The notes beneath the pieces were generated by a model that was given only the letters and a program-made list of their open reading frames with translations, had not been told where the DNA came from and ran no database searches. This document shows, in pieces, positions 1 through 8,128 of a DNA stretch of 64,000 nucleotides; position 1 is the stretch's first letter, and each line of letters starts with the position of its first letter. Both the position numbers and the translations under genes were made by a program. The stretch spans positions 1 through 64,000 of the forward strand of contig NZ_CP114413.1 in assembly GCF_027270315.1 (NCBI RefSeq). The letters are read 5' to 3'. The DNA comes from Streptomyces cinnabarinus (GTDB lineage Bacteria; Actinomycetota; Actinomycetes; Streptomycetales; Streptomycetaceae).

Positions 1-41
1 GGTCTGCTCCGCAGACACGACGCGCCGCCGCTACGCGGCGG
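1..41. repeat. Left copy of a 41-bp inverted repeat
   Basis: Bases 1-41 match the reverse complement of bases 1110-1150 at 39 of 41 positions (mismatches at 17 and 21). Each copy carries two small hairpins. Together the copies bound a 1.15-kb unit holding one gene. The copy starts at the window edge, so it may extend further left. Confidence 0.85.
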
Positions 42-145
42 TTCAACTGCCTTGCTCCGCAAGGCAGTTGATGGACCGTCACTCCGTGACGGTTGTTCAG
101 ATCGCTCCGCGATCTGAACGCAGGAATTCGCTCCGCGAATTCCTG
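2..145 (-). repeat. Array of six tandem triloop hairpins (array A)
   Basis: Six perfect inverted repeats follow each other with almost no spacer: 2-16 (6-bp stem), 25-41 (7), 44-70 (12), 75-93 (8), 95-119 (11) and 121-145 (11). Every loop is three bases, TCC or TAC on the plus strand, closed by C-G. The minus strand therefore reads GGA or GTA loops; in five of the six the central seven bases fit GCGNAGC, and 75-93 has an A-T pair next to the loop instead. That heptamer is the unusually stable DNA mini-hairpin also found in Streptomyces telomere palindromes (established knowledge). A further stem, 152-168, follows. Role unknown; terminator, telomere-like or REP-like functions are all possible. 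Confidence 0.85.
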
Positions 146-316
146 AAAAGCGGCTGGCTGGGCCAGCCTGCGCCTCGCGTTTTAGCTTTCGGTTGGCTTG
201 AATTTGTGTTACAGACCTGACTTGTAATCAGTATAGTTAGAAGTGTCTGGAGGGGCGGCAACTCTTCCGGATCAGAAACCATGAACTCGCCCGAGAAACA
301 AGAGGAGAACACGAAA

Positions 317-835
317 ATGGCAAAACTCAAGCCCGTCTCCATCGCCGCTTTCGCTGAAGCCCGCGAGGAAGCCCACGTCGTCCTCGCACACCTGATGGCC
401 CGTCTGGCACCCGGCGAGCACGTCGTCCGGCTCGGAGTCGGCATGGAAGGACAGGACCAGGTCCTGAGCGCCACGCTCCCCATCACGGTGCAAGGCGAGG
501 GCAGCGCGGAGGACTTGGTGGGCGTGGAGCCGAAGTTCTTCGACAACTTCGTTTTCCTGTTGGCCTGCGGACTGGCCCAGACGCTGTCCTACGGCGTGAT
601 GTACCTGCGTTCCCCCTCCCCCGTGGCTGCTGGCGGCCCGTCCTACACCGTGCAGGCGTGGGACCTGGACTGGGGGACGCTGACGGAGTGTGATGCCGCC
701 CGAGCGCAGGAGCTGATCGGGGAGCGTGAACCGGCGTTGTTCACCGACGCGTTCGGAGTCCACTGTCTTGCGGATGATGAGGATGGGGACGGGGCTGAGT
801 CCGTCTACCCGCCGGTGGCCTACACCGTTCTGTAA
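317..835 (+). CDS. Hypothetical protein inside the hairpin-bounded unit
   Basis: A 172-aa soluble, acidic protein that I do not recognise. An in-frame ATG at 281 would add 12 residues, but the ATG at 317 has a GAGGAG ribosome binding site about nine bases upstream and is preferred. There is no signal peptide and no obvious catalytic motif. The centre (near FFDNFVFLLACGLAQ) is a hydrophobic helix-like stretch, and the C-terminus is acidic (near LADDEDGDGAE). It is the only gene between hairpin arrays A and B, so it could be cargo of that unit. Codon use is normal for the window. Function is unknown. Confidence 0.7.
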   Translation: MAKLKPVSIAAFAEAREEAHVVLAHLMARLAPGEHVVRLGVGMEGQDQVLSATLPITVQGEGSAEDLVGVEPKFFDNFVFLLACGLAQTLSYGVMYLRSPSPVAAGGPSYTVQAWDLDWGTLTECDAARAQELIGEREPALFTDAFGVHCLADDEDGDGAESVYPPVAYTVL

Positions 836-946
836 CAGGGGCTGCGTGCGGGCGGGGATGGCAACCCCGCCCGCTTCAGGCCCCGTTGGCCCGCCGGGGA
901 GTGCGGGGTGCTGGCCCGCTTGGGCCGGCACCCCGGGGCTTTCAGT

Positions 947-1149
947 GGCGCGGAGCGCCGCAGAGCCAAAGAAGGAGAGGGAGGGGTGTCGTGTCCCGTG
1001 GTGCGGGGCGCGGCGCTCCTCCCTCTCCTGTTTTTTGTGCGTCGCGTAGCGATGCCGGGTTGCCTTGTTTTTGGTGATGCGGAGCATCACGGTTCTGCTC
1101 GGGGTTTTTCCGCCGCGTAGCGGCGGCGCATCGCGTCTGCGGAGCAGAC
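947..1149 (+). repeat. Array of five triloop hairpins (array B), opposite orientation
   Basis: Five inverted repeats have GGA or GTA loops on the plus strand: 947-959 (5-bp stem), 1039-1055 (7 bp with one G-T pair), 1074-1090 (7), 1110-1126 (7) and 1135-1149 (6). All show the central GCGNAGC heptamer. Polarity is opposite to array A, so both arrays point the mini-hairpins toward or away from the enclosed gene. The last two are the exact reverse complements of the first two of array A. Confidence 0.85.
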
Positions 1150-1150
1150 C
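1110..1150. repeat. Right copy of the 41-bp inverted repeat
   Basis: Reverse complement of bases 1-41 with two mismatches. Similarity stops at the inner boundary (base 1110); the outer boundary cannot be judged because the left copy touches the window edge. Confidence 0.85.
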
Positions 1151-1258
1151 GCGCGCCTGGAATTGTGGTGTGGGGTTTGGGGTGTTGGGGTTTGGCTGGC
1201 GGGGAATTTGTGGTCCGGTAAGGTCGGCAAACCTTGGTCCGGTATTCCCCGCCAGCTG

Positions 1259-1284
1259 CTCACTCGCCCGAGTGAGGCTTTCTT
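1259..1284 (+). terminator. Stem-loop with T-rich tail
   Basis: Perfect 8-bp stem (1259-1266 with 1269-1276, two-base loop) followed by GCTTTCTTT. It looks like an intrinsic terminator reading rightward, presumably ending transcription from the 317-835 gene, and insulating the next gene. Confidence 0.5.
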
Positions 1285-1355
1285 TATGGTAGGTGATGCG
1301 AAGGGCGTGTGCGGGGGTGCGGCGGCGGTTGTGCTCCTGGTTTGGGTGAGGCGGG

Positions 1356-1862
1356 GTGTGGTGGGCTGTGGAGGATGGGCGGTTGCGTCGGCTGTGTGAG
1401 GGGCGGTGGGTGGTCAGCCGTGCCTGGATCGTGCGGTACACGGGGGCTGCGTCCTCGACGGTGGCGCGGTGGTACGCGCAGCGGGATCGGCAGCCGAAGG
1501 AGCTGCGGCATCCGGAGGTGGTGTGCACGGTGGAGCGGATGCACTATTTCGATCAGCAGGCGGTGGAGGCGTTTTGGGCGGCCTGGCAGCAGGACGTGGG
1601 GACCGGTTTGCTGGGGGTGTCGGGGCGGCGGGCCGGCGATGGGCAGGGTGCGCGAGGCGGTGGACACAGCAGGGCGGAGCGTGAGCGGGCGGTGGAGATA
1701 GCACTCAAGGCACTGCGGAAGGCCGGCGGCCACCGTCGCGGGCTGGCCGCCGAACTCGCCCGTGAGCATGGCGGTGTGGCGCGTAGCTGGCAGCGCGCTG
1801 TCGCGGAAGCTCGCGCCCTGTACGAGCAGGGCCAGGAGCCGGGCAGCGATCCCGGAGCCTGA
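1356..1862 (+). CDS. Putative DNA-binding protein
   Basis: 168 aa from a GTG start. Residues about 18-75 look like an excisionase- or MerR-like helix-turn-helix with a wing: SRAWIVRYTGAASSTVARWY, then a segment ending MHYFDQQAVEAFW, which resembles the wing and second helix of phage or plasmid DNA-binding proteins. The C-terminal half (from about 100) is a basic helical region ending in a second possible three-helix segment (GHRRGLAAELAREHG). Such small regulators often accompany replication or transfer genes on actinomycete mobile elements, and the next gene is a replication-relaxation protein. The exact start is uncertain and no strong ribosome binding site is visible. Confidence 0.6.
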   Translation: MWWAVEDGRLRRLCEGRWVVSRAWIVRYTGAASSTVARWYAQRDRQPKELRHPEVVCTVERMHYFDQQAVEAFWAAWQQDVGTGLLGVSGRRAGDGQGARGGGHSRAERERAVEIALKALRKAGGHRRGLAAELAREHGGVARSWQRAVAEARALYEQGQEPGSDPGA

Positions 1863-2255
1863 CAGTGCCTGCCGGTGCCGGTCGGTGTGGGGGGCGTGCC
1901 GCGGGACCTCGGGGCGCGAAGCGCGGCGGGCGCTGGCCGCCGCGCAGCAGGAAGCAGCGCCCCGGTTCCCCCGATGCGCGCCGCCCGCCCCGTCCCGTCC
2001 CTTTTCCCTTTCTTCTTTTTCTGGTCTTCGGGGGCAACGAGGGTGTGCAGAGGGGGATGTCGGGCTGTCGACCATGCCCGTGCGGGCGTGGTGAGCTGGT
2101 GAAACGCTGTCAAGGCGGGTGCTGTGTAGGTGCAGTTGTGGGCGGGGTTGTGGGTCGGGTTTGGTGGCGGGGATTGCGGCCCGGCTGGGAGCGGGGTTAT
2201 CGCATCGTGACCGTGGTCGGGGCGTGATGGTCGCCGTGATGGGTGGGGGCGGCTG
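1863..2255. other. Gene-free stretch with a classic mini-hairpin
   Basis: No gene seen. At 1914-1924 the plus strand has a 4-bp stem with a GAA loop containing the heptamer GCGAAGC, the prototype of the very stable DNA mini-hairpin. A pyrimidine tract lies at about 1990-2022. Confidence 0.5.
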
Positions 2256-3227
2256 ATGGCCTGTCCGGTAGACGTGGCGCCGGGCAGGCGGTGCCGCGCC
2301 CTATCCGGGCGGGGGTTGCTGCTGATGGTGGATACGGATGCTGGGAGTGTGGATCGGCTGGCTTTGGCGGTGCTGGTGCAGTACCGGATGGCCACGACCG
2401 AGCAGATGCATCGGGTGATTGCACCTGGGGTGCGGGCCGAGCAGACGCGGCGGCGGCTGGCCAAGCTGTGCGAGGAAGGGCTCATCGATCGGATCACCCT
2501 GCCGCGGGCGGGGCGGATGCGGGTGTGGTTTCCCTCCCTTTACGGGGTGCAGGTGGCCTCTGAATGGTCGGAGTTGCGTGATGGCCGGTCACCGAAGCTC
2601 CTGTCCGACCCCACAGCAGCGCGCCTGCGCGCAGGCCACACGCTGGCGGTGACGGAGACAGGGCTGGCTTTCCTGCATGACGCGCGCCGCCGCGGGGATG
2701 TGTGTCGGCCTTTGGACTGGATCCCCGAGGTCTACCACCCCCTTGGGGGCGGTGAGGCGGTCACCCCCGACGCGCTGTTGTACTACCGGCGTGCCCGTGA
2801 GGGCGGAGGGGGCGGGGCGATGCTGAGGGCCTTCGTCGAGGTGGACCGGGCGACGATGGGGCCCGAACGTCTCGCCGCGAAACTCACCGCCTACGCCCGC
2901 CTGCACCAGTACATTCCCGCACCCATACCGGGGACACAGCGCCGGGTGGGGTTGGGGGAAGTGGAAGAGGACTGGCGGCGACGCTATCCCATCTTCCCCC
3001 GGCTCCTGTTCGTCCTGGACGGCACCGGGCCTGCCGGGATCGACAACCGCATCAGCGCCTTGCACGCCACCATCCAGATACCGGCAGTGGCCGGCTTCCT
3101 GCGGCAGGTCCCCGTCCTCGCCACGCCCATGGCCGCCCTCCGCCACCACGGACCCACCGCACCCATATGGCACCCCATCCACGACACCGACCAGAAGACC
3201 GGGTGGATGCACAACCACCACCCCTAA
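2256..3227 (+). CDS. Replication-relaxation family protein
   Basis: 323 aa from ATG 2256, or 300 aa from ATG 2325; both have G-rich but weak ribosome binding sites, and the recognisable domain starts only near residue 33. The N-terminal part (RLALAVLVQYRMATTEQMHR, then LAKLCEEGLIDRI) is a winged helix typical of the Replic_Relax family, known from Streptomyces plasmids and integrative elements. The middle contains a TPDALLYY segment and an acidic ELR-like core (AFVEVDRATMG), reminiscent of a nuclease-like fold, followed by a YPIFPRLLFVLDG strand. Members are linked to plasmid replication or mobilisation, although the biochemistry is poorly known. The gene supports a mobile-element or plasmid origin of the left end. 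Confidence 0.8.
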   Translation: MACPVDVAPGRRCRALSGRGLLLMVDTDAGSVDRLALAVLVQYRMATTEQMHRVIAPGVRAEQTRRRLAKLCEEGLIDRITLPRAGRMRVWFPSLYGVQVASEWSELRDGRSPKLLSDPTAARLRAGHTLAVTETGLAFLHDARRRGDVCRPLDWIPEVYHPLGGGEAVTPDALLYYRRAREGGGGGAMLRAFVEVDRATMGPERLAAKLTAYARLHQYIPAPIPGTQRRVGLGEVEEDWRRRYPIFPRLLFVLDGTGPAGIDNRISALHATIQIPAVAGFLRQVPVLATPMAALRHHGPTAPIWHPIHDTDQKTGWMHNHHP

Positions 3228-3508
3228 CCACCTCAGCGGTGCGCGCATACCGCCAAGTCGGCGGTTCCCAGAGGCGGGGGTGATGGAGGTGGGTTGTTCG
3301 ATGGTGGAGTCGAGGGATCGGACGCTTTGCTGATTCTGCTTGTCGACGATCAGGCGTGGCCACAGCGCGCAGGGTCCGGGGCGCGCCGGGGGCTTCCTGC
3401 CGCGGCTGTGATGAGCAGCAGGACTTGCCAATCGCTCAGAGTCAGGCTGGCTGTGGCGGCCGCGAACAGGGCATGCTCCCGGCAGCGCAGTGGGGGAGGG
3501 AGCGGCCG

Positions 3509-6500
3509 ATGCTCGGGCCATTGGGGTACGGCGACGCGGTCAGGCTGCTCGGCGGTAGCGGCCCTGTGCTCGCCGCTCTCGACCGGGTCGTTGGCGGGGC
3601 GCTGTTTTCCGCGGCGGGGCCGGCGCCCGATCTGGTGCTGGGCCTGTTTGATGCCAAGGCTGAGCTGGCTGAGCTCAGCCGGAACCTGGTGTCGGGTCTT
3701 GCCGAACGGCTCCAGGGGCTCAGCCGCTTCGGCCGTACCGAGCGTCTTGCCGCCGCCCACGCGGTCCTCGTCATCGCCGGCTACAGCGAGGCGATGGGAC
3801 AGGTCGAGCTGCCCTTCGACCACCGGCAGCTAGGGGTGAGCCGGGTTGAGTCGGTGCACCTGAGCACGGGGCGGGCCCCGGATTCGGAGCGGCTCGCGGC
3901 CGTCGCTGAGCACCTGCTCCGTGCCGGCCTCCCCGTGCCCTCGCCCCACCTCCCGTATGAGCAGACCCTTGAGGAGCTCCTCGGCTACTACGCGCAGGCG
4001 GCTGAGCTGACGGCCCATTATGTGGCGGGCTGCGCGGTGTGGGACGACCTGACAGCAGAGGCCCGCGAGGAGGTCGGGTCCGTCCTTGCCGACCGGGTGC
4101 CTGCCCTGGCCGTTGAGCGCTACGAGGAGCTGTTCCGGCAGCTCACGGCGGATTTCCCCGAAGTCGCGGCCTGGATTGACCGCACCGACCACCGGGCGAC
4201 CCGCGCCGTGCTGGTGAGCCTGGAGGACTCCCTTGCCCGGGTCGTGGACGGCGCTCTGCCGCCCGGCAGGCTGGCCGCGCTCCACCGGGCGGGCGTGATG
4301 GGTCTGGATGGGTCGGTGCTCGGCTCCTTTGAGGAGATTGCCGACGGCATGGTCGTGCCCGCTCTGCGCGAGGCGTATGTGAGCCCTGATTTCCGGGTGG
4401 CCGAGTACCGGCGGGCGGACGGCGCGATCCACCAGGACTATTGGTGGGAGGCGTACGAACGCCGCTCGGGCTTGGACGCCTTCCTTGCGGAACTGCTCGT
4501 TGCGCCGCTTGCCGCCCAGGCGCCGGTGCTCTTGCTGGGTCAGCCGGGTTCCGGCAAGTCGTACCTGACCAAGGTGCTCGCGGCCCGGCTGCCGGTCGAT
4601 GACTTCCTGGTGGTCCGGGTGGCGTTGCGTAGCGTCCCCGCTGATGCGGGCGTGCAGGAGCAGATCGAGGACGCGGTGCGTCAGGCCACTGGCGAGACGA
4701 TGGACTGGCCTGCTGTCGTGCGGGCTGCGGACGGCGCGCTGCCCGTCGTGCTGCTCGACGGCTTCGACGAGCTCCTCCAGGCGACCGGCCTCAACCAGTC
4801 CGACTACTTGGAGCAGGTCGCCGCCTTCCAGCGTCGCGAGGCGGGTTTCGGCCGCCCTCTCGCGGTCCTGGTCACCAGCCGGACGGCCGTCGCCGACCGT
4901 GCCCGGCTCACCTCCCGGGGAATCGCGGTTCGGCTGGAGGATTTCAGCCCCGCCCAGACGCGCCAGTGGCTTCAGCTGTGGAACGGCAAGAACGCCGGGC
5001 ACTTCGCACAGCGCGGTCTTCAGCCCCTTGAGGCGGACCGCGTGCTGTGCCAGCCGGACCTGGCGGGCCAGCCGCTGCTGCTGCTGATGCTCGCGCTGTA
5101 CGACGCGCAGGACAACGCCTTCCAGCGGGAGGCGCACGACATCGCCGGATTCGACCTGTACGAGCGGTTACTGGAGCGGTTCGCCCGGCGGGAGGTGCTC
5201 AAGCACGCCCCCTCGCTCCCCGAGCGTGAGCTGGCGCACGCCGCCGAGCAGGAGCTGCTGCGGCTGTCCGTCGCCGCGCTCGCCATGTTCAACCGGGGCC
5301 GGCAGTGGGTGACCGACAACGAGCTCGACGCCGACCTGGCCGTGCTGCTGCCGCGCCAGTTCCCGCCCGTATCCCCGGCGGGTCTGCGGGCACCGGTCAG
5401 CCGGGGGCAGGCGACGGTCGGCCGGTTCTTCTTCGTGCACCGCGCCGAGGCCTTCCGCGACAACGAGCTGCTGCGGTCGTATGAGTTCGCGCACGCGACC
5501 TTCGGCGAGTTCCTCGTTGCCAGGCTCGTCGCGAGCGAGCTGCTGGAACTGGCCGACGCGGCCCGGCCTGAGGCCCGGCGTACGCGCAGCGCCGCGCCCG
5601 ACGACGCGTTCTTGCACGCCCTGCTCTCGTACGCCGCGCTGTGCGCCCGCACCCCCGTGATCCGGTTCCTCATCGACACCCTGGACCCGCTCCCCCACGA
5701 GCGCCGAGCCCGGGTGCGGGCGCTGCTCCTGGACCTCTTCCACGAGGTGCAGCGGGAGCGGCGCTCCTCGCTGTACGCCGACTACCGGCCCGCCCAGCGG
5801 CCGGTACCGGCCCGGCACGCCCTGCACAGCACCAACCTGCTGCTGCTTGCCCTTGCCACGGGGGAGCCCGTGCACGGCAGGGAGCTCTTCCCCGCAGCCC
5901 ACGATCCCGTGGAGGGGTGGACCTCGCTGATGTGGTTGGCCAAGTCGCAGCTGCTGGCGGCCGAGTGGCACGGGCTCGTCACACACGTCAGGCTCCAGCG
6001 CGTGTGGCACGAGGGCCGGCGCGAGGTCTCGGTAGGGCTGACAGACCCTCAGACGGCCGAACGTGTTCCGGAGCCGGCATCCGCGCCGGACCCGTTCTGG
6101 TCCCGTAACTGGGGGCCGGAGCATGACATCCACCCCAGGATGGGCGAGATCTGGGGGTGGGCCATGCGCGACTCCGGCGAGTTGTTCAGAGACAGCGGGC
6201 TGCTGTGCGACGGGGACGTGGACATGCTGCTGGGGGCCGTGCAGGGCCTGTATGAGACCGGGTTCGGGGATCTGGTGACCGGCTTCGCGCGCCGGGAGGA
6301 CGGGCGGGCCGCGTCCTCGGCGCACCTGCTGGTGCGGCTGTGGGCCGAGTCAGGGACAGCAGGTACTCCGGGCGGACTGTCCGAACTCCACCTGGACGCG
6401 CTCCGGGCGATCTACGCGTTCGACCCGGCACGGCCGGAATTCACCAAACGCTACCTCGCGGCCATGCTGGAACAGTGGCGGATCGCGGGACACCCGGTGG

Positions 6501-6604
6501 ACCAGCGGTGGGTGCAGGACGCGAACACAGCGATCGACCGCAACGAACAAGGACTCGGCCGCCTCATCACCCAACTCCTCAACCAACACCGGACCGGGGA
6601 TTGA
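3509..6604 (+). CDS. NACHT-domain STAND NTPase, candidate defence protein
   Basis: 1031 aa from ATG 3509, which has GGGAGGGAG about seven bases upstream; the open frame extends further 5' to 3356 without a better start. Residues 1-330 are helical and match my memory of the NACHT N-terminal helical domain called NNH7 (GYGDAVRLLGG, LGLFDAKAELAEL, RTERLAAAHAVLV). A P-loop (GQPGSGKS, about 344-351) and an extended Walker B (LLDGFDE, about 415-421) give the DGhDE signature of NACHT. A sensor-like LVTSRTAV follows. The remaining 550 residues are helical and lack recognisable leucine-rich or TPR motifs. Bacterial NACHT proteins often sense phage proteins and trigger growth arrest; that role here is inference. 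It stands alone on its strand. Confidence 0.85.
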   Translation: MLGPLGYGDAVRLLGGSGPVLAALDRVVGGALFSAAGPAPDLVLGLFDAKAELAELSRNLVSGLAERLQGLSRFGRTERLAAAHAVLVIAGYSEAMGQVELPFDHRQLGVSRVESVHLSTGRAPDSERLAAVAEHLLRAGLPVPSPHLPYEQTLEELLGYYAQAAELTAHYVAGCAVWDDLTAEAREEVGSVLADRVPALAVERYEELFRQLTADFPEVAAWIDRTDHRATRAVLVSLEDSLARVVDGALPPGRLAALHRAGVMGLDGSVLGSFEEIADGMVVPALREAYVSPDFRVAEYRRADGAIHQDYWWEAYERRSGLDAFLAELLVAPLAAQAPVLLLGQPGSGKSYLTKVLAARLPVDDFLVVRVALRSVPADAGVQEQIEDAVRQATGETMDWPAVVRAADGALPVVLLDGFDELLQATGLNQSDYLEQVAAFQRREAGFGRPLAVLVTSRTAVADRARLTSRGIAVRLEDFSPAQTRQWLQLWNGKNAGHFAQRGLQPLEADRVLCQPDLAGQPLLLLMLALYDAQDNAFQREAHDIAGFDLYERLLERFARREVLKHAPSLPERELAHAAEQELLRLSVAALAMFNRGRQWVTDNELDADLAVLLPRQFPPVSPAGLRAPVSRGQATVGRFFFVHRAEAFRDNELLRSYEFAHATFGEFLVARLVASELLELADAARPEARRTRSAAPDDAFLHALLSYAALCARTPVIRFLIDTLDPLPHERRARVRALLLDLFHEVQRERRSSLYADYRPAQRPVPARHALHSTNLLLLALATGEPVHGRELFPAAHDPVEGWTSLMWLAKSQLLAAEWHGLVTHVRLQRVWHEGRREVSVGLTDPQTAERVPEPASAPDPFWSRNWGPEHDIHPRMGEIWGWAMRDSGELFRDSGLLCDGDVDMLLGAVQGLYETGFGDLVTGFARREDGRAASSAHLLVRLWAESGTAGTPGGLSELHLDALRAIYAFDPARPEFTKRYLAAMLEQWRIAGHPVDQRWVQDANTAIDRNEQGLGRLITQLLNQHRTGD

Positions 6605-6744
6605 CGCCTCCACCCGCGACCCGGACCCACAAGGGACGCCGGTCACGGCAACCAGCATGGCCGGGACCAGGCAACGAGTTGCCGTGTCCGATCCGGTGCC
6701 GCATCCAAACGGCCATATCGCACACCCACAGCACACTGACCGCC

Positions 6745-7022
6745 TCCGGGGGTGGTGATGGCCCGGGAGCGGACCATGTGGGGCAGCAGGGCGGACAGGC
6801 AGCGGTGGGCGTGGTACCCGGCGGTCGCGTAATCACCGAGCGCCAAGTGCGCCGACAGAGCCAGGGAGTCCAGCTCGGACTGGTCGTAGAAGGCAAGCAT
6901 CCACACCGGCCGATGGTCGGCGGGGTCCGCGCGCAGCATAGCGTCCTGCGCGGCGATCACGCTGGCGGTGATCACCCATGGCGGAGCCGCGGTCAGCGGG
7001 CTGGCCGGGTTGATGGCGGCCG
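6745..7022 (-). pseudogene. Remnant of a TPR-containing XRE-type regulator
   Basis: Reading leftward, an open stretch encodes a C-terminal piece typical of Streptomyces regulators with TPR-like tails (WVITASVIAAQDAMLRADP, RPVWMLAFYDQSELDSLALS, HLALGDYATAGYHAHRCL). No helix-turn-helix or proper start is present, and the expected family sequence stops after RSRAITT, where the frame runs into unrelated sequence. It is a truncated relic. A complete paralogue with the same architecture lies nearby at 8129-9313. Confidence 0.6.
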
Positions 7023-7088
7023 GGCAGATGGCCGCGGCCTACCAGCGGCGCCCGCACGCGTCAGCGGTGTTCGCCTGTGCCCAGCCGG

Positions 7089-7477
7089 GGCAGCGTCCAC
7101 TGGATCGGAGACTGCAGGGCGTACAGGTGGAACGGGGTCTCGCTCAGGCAGTGGTCGACCGACCAGACGATGGGCGAGTGGCTGCGGATCAACGAGGGCG
7201 CGGCGGTGCATCTGGCGGCGGAGCTCCACGACAACCGGCCGCGGCTCGGGCTCGCCCAGGCCTCGGCGGCGACGTGCCGGCAGGCGCAGGCCCCCTCGGA
7301 GGTCCGTTGGTGCCGCTTGCACGACGGGGTCTTGGACCAGGTGGCCCCGAAGCTGTTCGCCCGGCAGTGCCACGAGCACGCGGCCGACCCGCAGTTGCTC
7401 GCGAAGGCCTTGGTCGCGGCGGCCGCGGACGACGCATGCGGGTACCGATTCGACGACGCCCACCTGCTGACTCTTCG
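7089..7477 (+). pseudogene. Remnant of a PP2C-like phosphatase
   Basis: The frame encodes WIGDCRAYRWNG, TDQTMGEWLR, GLAQASAATCRQ, DGVLDQVAP and a final DPQLLAKALVAAAADDA segment followed by YRFDDAHLLTL. These match, in order, the second half of small PP2C-type serine/threonine phosphatases, whose usual pattern is GDSRAY, then TDGVLD, then GYRDDAT. The N-terminal third with the first metal-binding aspartates is absent, and the frame runs on without its normal end. Probably inactive. It abuts the regulator relic at 6745-7022. Confidence 0.55.
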
Positions 7478-7489
7478 AGCAGCAGGTGC

Positions 7490-8038
7490 CTATGTCGCAC
7501 CGGCCGCTTCCTGCACAGCGTCGAGGACCAGGTGCCAGGGGTACTCCTTCGGCTTTCCCTGGCCGGGCTGGTTCGGCACGAAGCCGCCCTCGCCGTACAG
7601 CACTCGGACCCCCATGTCCCGCAGCTCGGTGATACTGCGCTCGAACCGGCTGTGCTGCACATACGCGGCGTTCACGCACGGCATCGTCACCATCGGGATG
7701 CCCTTGCCGACGCCCTCCGCGACAACCCCCACCACGAAGTCATGGGTGAGACCCAGAGCCCAGGAGTTGACCGTGTTGAACGTCGCCGGCGCGACGGCGA
7801 TGACGTCCGCCTTCGGCCATACGTCGGGTTCGCCGGGCATCTTGTACTCGCTGCGCACAGGGTGCCCGGTGAGCAGCTCCAGCCCGGCCAGCCGCGGGGC
7901 CAGCCAGCGCGCGGCGGTGGGGGTGAGGCCGAGACACACCTCGAAGCCGCGGGCCTGCGCCTGCTGGATCACCGTGTCGACGTCGAAGACGGGCGGGGCT
8001 GCGGAACCGAACAGGTAGAGCACGCGATCAGTCGTCAT
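7490..8038 (-). CDS. Flavoprotein of the PPC-decarboxylase superfamily
   Basis: 182 aa from ATG 8038. The N-terminal strand (RVLYLFGSAAPPV), the segment VIAVAPATFNTVNSWALG and the tail GGFVPNQPGQG fit the flavin-binding family that includes the CoaC domain of phosphopantothenoylcysteine decarboxylase, EpiD/MrsD-type peptidyl-cysteine decarboxylases and related stand-alone flavoproteins. The canonical PASANT motif appears here as PATFNT. It is transcribed divergently from the XRE-TPR regulator at 8129, with a 90-bp shared intergenic region. This pairing is common in Streptomyces. Given the nearby peptide genes, a role in peptide cysteine decarboxylation is possible but unsupported, because no Cys-ending precursor is seen. 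Substrate is unknown. Confidence 0.75.
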   Translation of the reverse strand: MTTDRVLYLFGSAAPPVFDVDTVIQQAQARGFEVCLGLTPTAARWLAPRLAGLELLTGHPVRSEYKMPGEPDVWPKADVIAVAPATFNTVNSWALGLTHDFVVGVVAEGVGKGIPMVTMPCVNAAYVQHSRFERSITELRDMGVRVLYGEGGFVPNQPGQGKPKEYPWHLVLDAVQEAAGAT

Positions 8039-8128
8039 GGTCCCATCCGACCACAGGCAACCGACCCCGCTCTGAAGGCAGTCGGGGGCCGGTACTGTTC
8101 CCAGTGGCTGCTCAGAACGGAGACCGGT

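Larger units (their letters stand above)
836..1355. other. Gene-free stretch with hairpins and a terminator
   Basis: No convincing gene. It contains hairpin array B, the right inverted-repeat copy and a terminator-like stem. It also has a separate imperfect inverted repeat: a purine-rich tract at 972-984 pairs with a pyrimidine-rich tract at 1015-1028. TGGTCCGGTA is repeated at 1211 and near 1235. Confidence 0.6.

Noticed and set aside
2..1149. Ordinary intrinsic terminators
   Set aside because: Eleven tightly packed hairpins with fixed GNA loops, most without T tracts, exceed what termination needs; termination may still be a side effect.
272..1528. Long leftward open frame over the hairpins
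   Set aside because: Arg/Pro/His-rich antisense of the 317-835 gene and repeats; no family resemblance or start signal.
7490..8038. EpiD-like peptide cysteine decarboxylase for a lanthipeptide
   Set aside because: The flavoprotein fold allows it, but no precursor ending in Cys is present and this family mostly stands beside XRE regulators.
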